From: an uncultured Alistipes sp. | GTDB lineage: Bacteria; Bacteroidota; Bacteroidia; Bacteroidales; Rikenellaceae | DNA: 64,000 nucleotides | Direction: 5' to 3' | NCBI GenBank assembly: GCA_900539755.1 | Contig: UQDC01000005.1 | Coordinates: 1 to 64,000 of the forward strand | Part shown: positions 62,795 through 64,000 of the stretch, in pieces | Layout of the letters: each line of letters begins with the position of its first letter | Numbering within the stretch: position 1 is the first letter of the stretch | The notes under the pieces: generated by a model | Seen by the model: the letters and a program-made list of their open reading frames with translations, nothing else | The model's database searches: none | Told to the model about the DNA's origin: nothing | Program-made: the position numbers and the translations under genes

Positions 62795-63211
62795 TGGAAG
62801 ACGGGGGAAGCATTGCTACTGGTGGTGAAGCCCAGTTTTCTGTGTCCTCTTTCCGGAATTTTAAACACCTGTAATTGCCAATTTCACGCAATAAGATTTG
62901 TGTTAAAATAGAATTAGGACGAATGTATAAACAACAAGCACCCGCACATACAGTGTGGGTGCTTGTTGTTTAAATGGGCGGAGATCAGTGCTTAGAAGCA
63001 ACGATCGTCCTACAAATATTCCCTCTCTCTCTTGATTGAAGTCGTGAGAGTTTGTTAAACGGTTAATCAGAATTGTCGGGGTCGTTACTCCCTATTGCAA
63101 CGTTTTTCTGCTTGTACGCTCTTCGTTGTGTGGCACGTGTAACCAGCGGTTAATTGTGTATATTGAGCGGGTTCGCGAAAAGTAAAAGCGGTACCCCGAT
63201 ATGTGTGAATA
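62795..63211. other. Intergenic region between the barrel gene and cca
   Basis: No gene is seen in about 415 bp. The hairpin at 62929-62971 is the only clear structure. Confidence 0.5.
62929..62971. terminator. Bidirectional terminator-like hairpin
   Basis: A 19-bp stem (AAACAACAAGCACCCGCAC 62929-62947 with 62953-62971, one G-U pair) with a 5-nt loop. The T-run is short. Confidence 0.7.
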
Positions 63212-64000
63212 CTAATTTTCGGTTACTTTAGTAAGACCGTGTTCGGCAGCCAGTTGCTCCATTAAAGCGTACGCCTGGTCGTAATCGTTGCCGATTTTGC
63301 CATCGAGAATTGCATCTTTAATTGCCTCTTTGATCAAACCGACCTCCCGACATGGTGCTAAACCATAAGTTTTCATGATCAGTTCTCCGTCGATAGGGGG
63401 TTGGAAATTGCGGATGCGGTCCTTCTCTTCGATTTCACGCAGCTTGCGTCGCACCAGTTCGAAATTGGCCAGGAAGCGTTTCACTTTGGCGTCGTTGGCT
63501 GAGGTGATGTCGGCTTCACAGAGGGTCATCAGATCGTCGATGTCATCCCCGGCCTCGAACAGCAGACGTCGTACGGCAGAATCGGTCACCTCCTCTTCGG
63601 AGAGGACAATTGGGCGCAGATGGAGAAATACTAACTTCTGCACATATTTCATGTGCTCGTTCAGTGGAAGCTTCAGTTTGCGGAAGAGAGGCTGAATCAT
63701 TTTGGATCCGACCACCTCGTGCCCGTGAAAACTCCATCCGGTACGAGGATCAAATGCTTTGGTGCGAGGCTTGCCGATGTCGTGTAGCAGGGCCGCCCAA
63801 CGCAGGTAGAGGTTGTCGCTTTTGAGAGCGACGTTATCCAACACTTTGAGCGTGTGCAGGAAATTGTCTTTGTGGGCTTTCCCGTTTCGGGTTTCGACGC
63901 CTTTGAGCGCACACAGTTCAGGGAAGATCAGCTCCAACAATCCACAGTTGTCGAAGAGTTGGAATCCGATCGATGGCACAGGGGAGAGCATGATTTTGTT
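63212..64000 (-). CDS. cca: CCA tRNA nucleotidyltransferase, C-terminal HD part, cut by the window edge
   Basis: The last 263 residues of a bacteroidal CCA-adding enzyme or poly(A) polymerase family protein; the nucleotidyltransferase head lies beyond the right edge. It begins NKIMLSPVPSIGFQLFDNCGLLELIFPELCAL and has the HD-type phosphohydrolase motif RWAALLHDIGKPRTKAF and FHGHEVVGSKM, then DSAVRRLLFEAGDDIDDLMTLCEADITSAND. This order is the HD-containing variant typical of Bacteroidota. The start is not visible. Confidence 0.9.
   Translation of the reverse strand, partial: NKIMLSPVPSIGFQLFDNCGLLELIFPELCALKGVETRNGKAHKDNFLHTLKVLDNVALKSDNLYLRWAALLHDIGKPRTKAFDPRTGWSFHGHEVVGSKMIQPLFRKLKLPLNEHMKYVQKLVFLHLRPIVLSEEEVTDSAVRRLLFEAGDDIDDLMTLCEADITSANDAKVKRFLANFELVRRKLREIEEKDRIRNFQPPIDGELIMKTYGLAPCREVGLIKEAIKDAILDGKIGNDYDQAYALMEQLAAEHGLTKVTEN

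Overview
The window looks like a stretch of chromosome from a Bacteroidota (order Bacteroidales) gut-type anaerobe. The signs are the promoter style (a -7 box TAnnTTTG with TTTG or TTG about 20 bp upstream), the absence of clear Shine-Dalgarno sites, SusC/D-era glycoside hydrolases with Sec or lipoprotein signals, a DUF3078 barrel, the gene order DUF177-rpmF-plsX-fabH, and a bacteroidal CCA enzyme. The futalosine gene mqnC would fit a Rikenellaceae/Alistipes-like lineage, but that placement is a guess.

Positions 1 to about 12,045 are an accessory region. It holds a lone TIR-domain protein, a GH3 beta-glucosidase flanked by two about 177-bp direct repeats, a compact Type II restriction-modification cassette (controller, HindVP-family nuclease, C5 methyltransferase) that sits against a truncated gene, and a visibly GC-richer prophage remnant. 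In the remnant the portal gene is split into an N-terminal half on one strand and a C-terminal half on the other, and a large virion-type gene carries two single-base frameshifts. A second, decayed portal tail lies near 1.5 kb. The region ends beside a tRNA-Arg(CCU).

From 12.3 to 18.8 kb there is a minus-strand core block: DUF177-rpmF-plsX-fabH (lipid and ribosome), then aroC, aroA and lptB. From 18.8 to 32.3 kb mostly plus-strand genes follow: recQ with an unusual hexanucleotide-repeat 3' region, rsmA, a Gfo/Idh/MocA oxidoreductase paired with a HEAT plus double-DUF1080 protein (probably a 3-keto-glycoside route), a frameshifted PP2C phosphatase and an M16 lipoprotein peptidase.

From 35.1 to 44.5 kb lies an apparent long operon: rsmE, then six genes related to hydrogenase-4 / complex I (hyfB, C, E, F, G and a fused H/I-like gene), then two half-size chromate-transporter (CHR) genes. 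The large subunit lacks the four NiFe cysteines and the small subunit lacks all four cysteines of the proximal cluster, so this is not a hydrogenase. It resembles the Ehr (energy-converting hydrogenase related) complexes and is the most interesting system in the window.

The rest (44.8 to 64 kb) carries housekeeping and carbohydrate genes: a CtpA-type protease, DUF3078, nfo, a GH127, panB, a SpoU methyltransferase, the membrane pyrophosphatase hppA, a GH42-like glycosidase, a small 2[4Fe-4S] ferredoxin, mqnC, an acyl-CoA synthetase, an outer-membrane barrel and the 3' part of the CCA-adding enzyme, which runs off the right edge.
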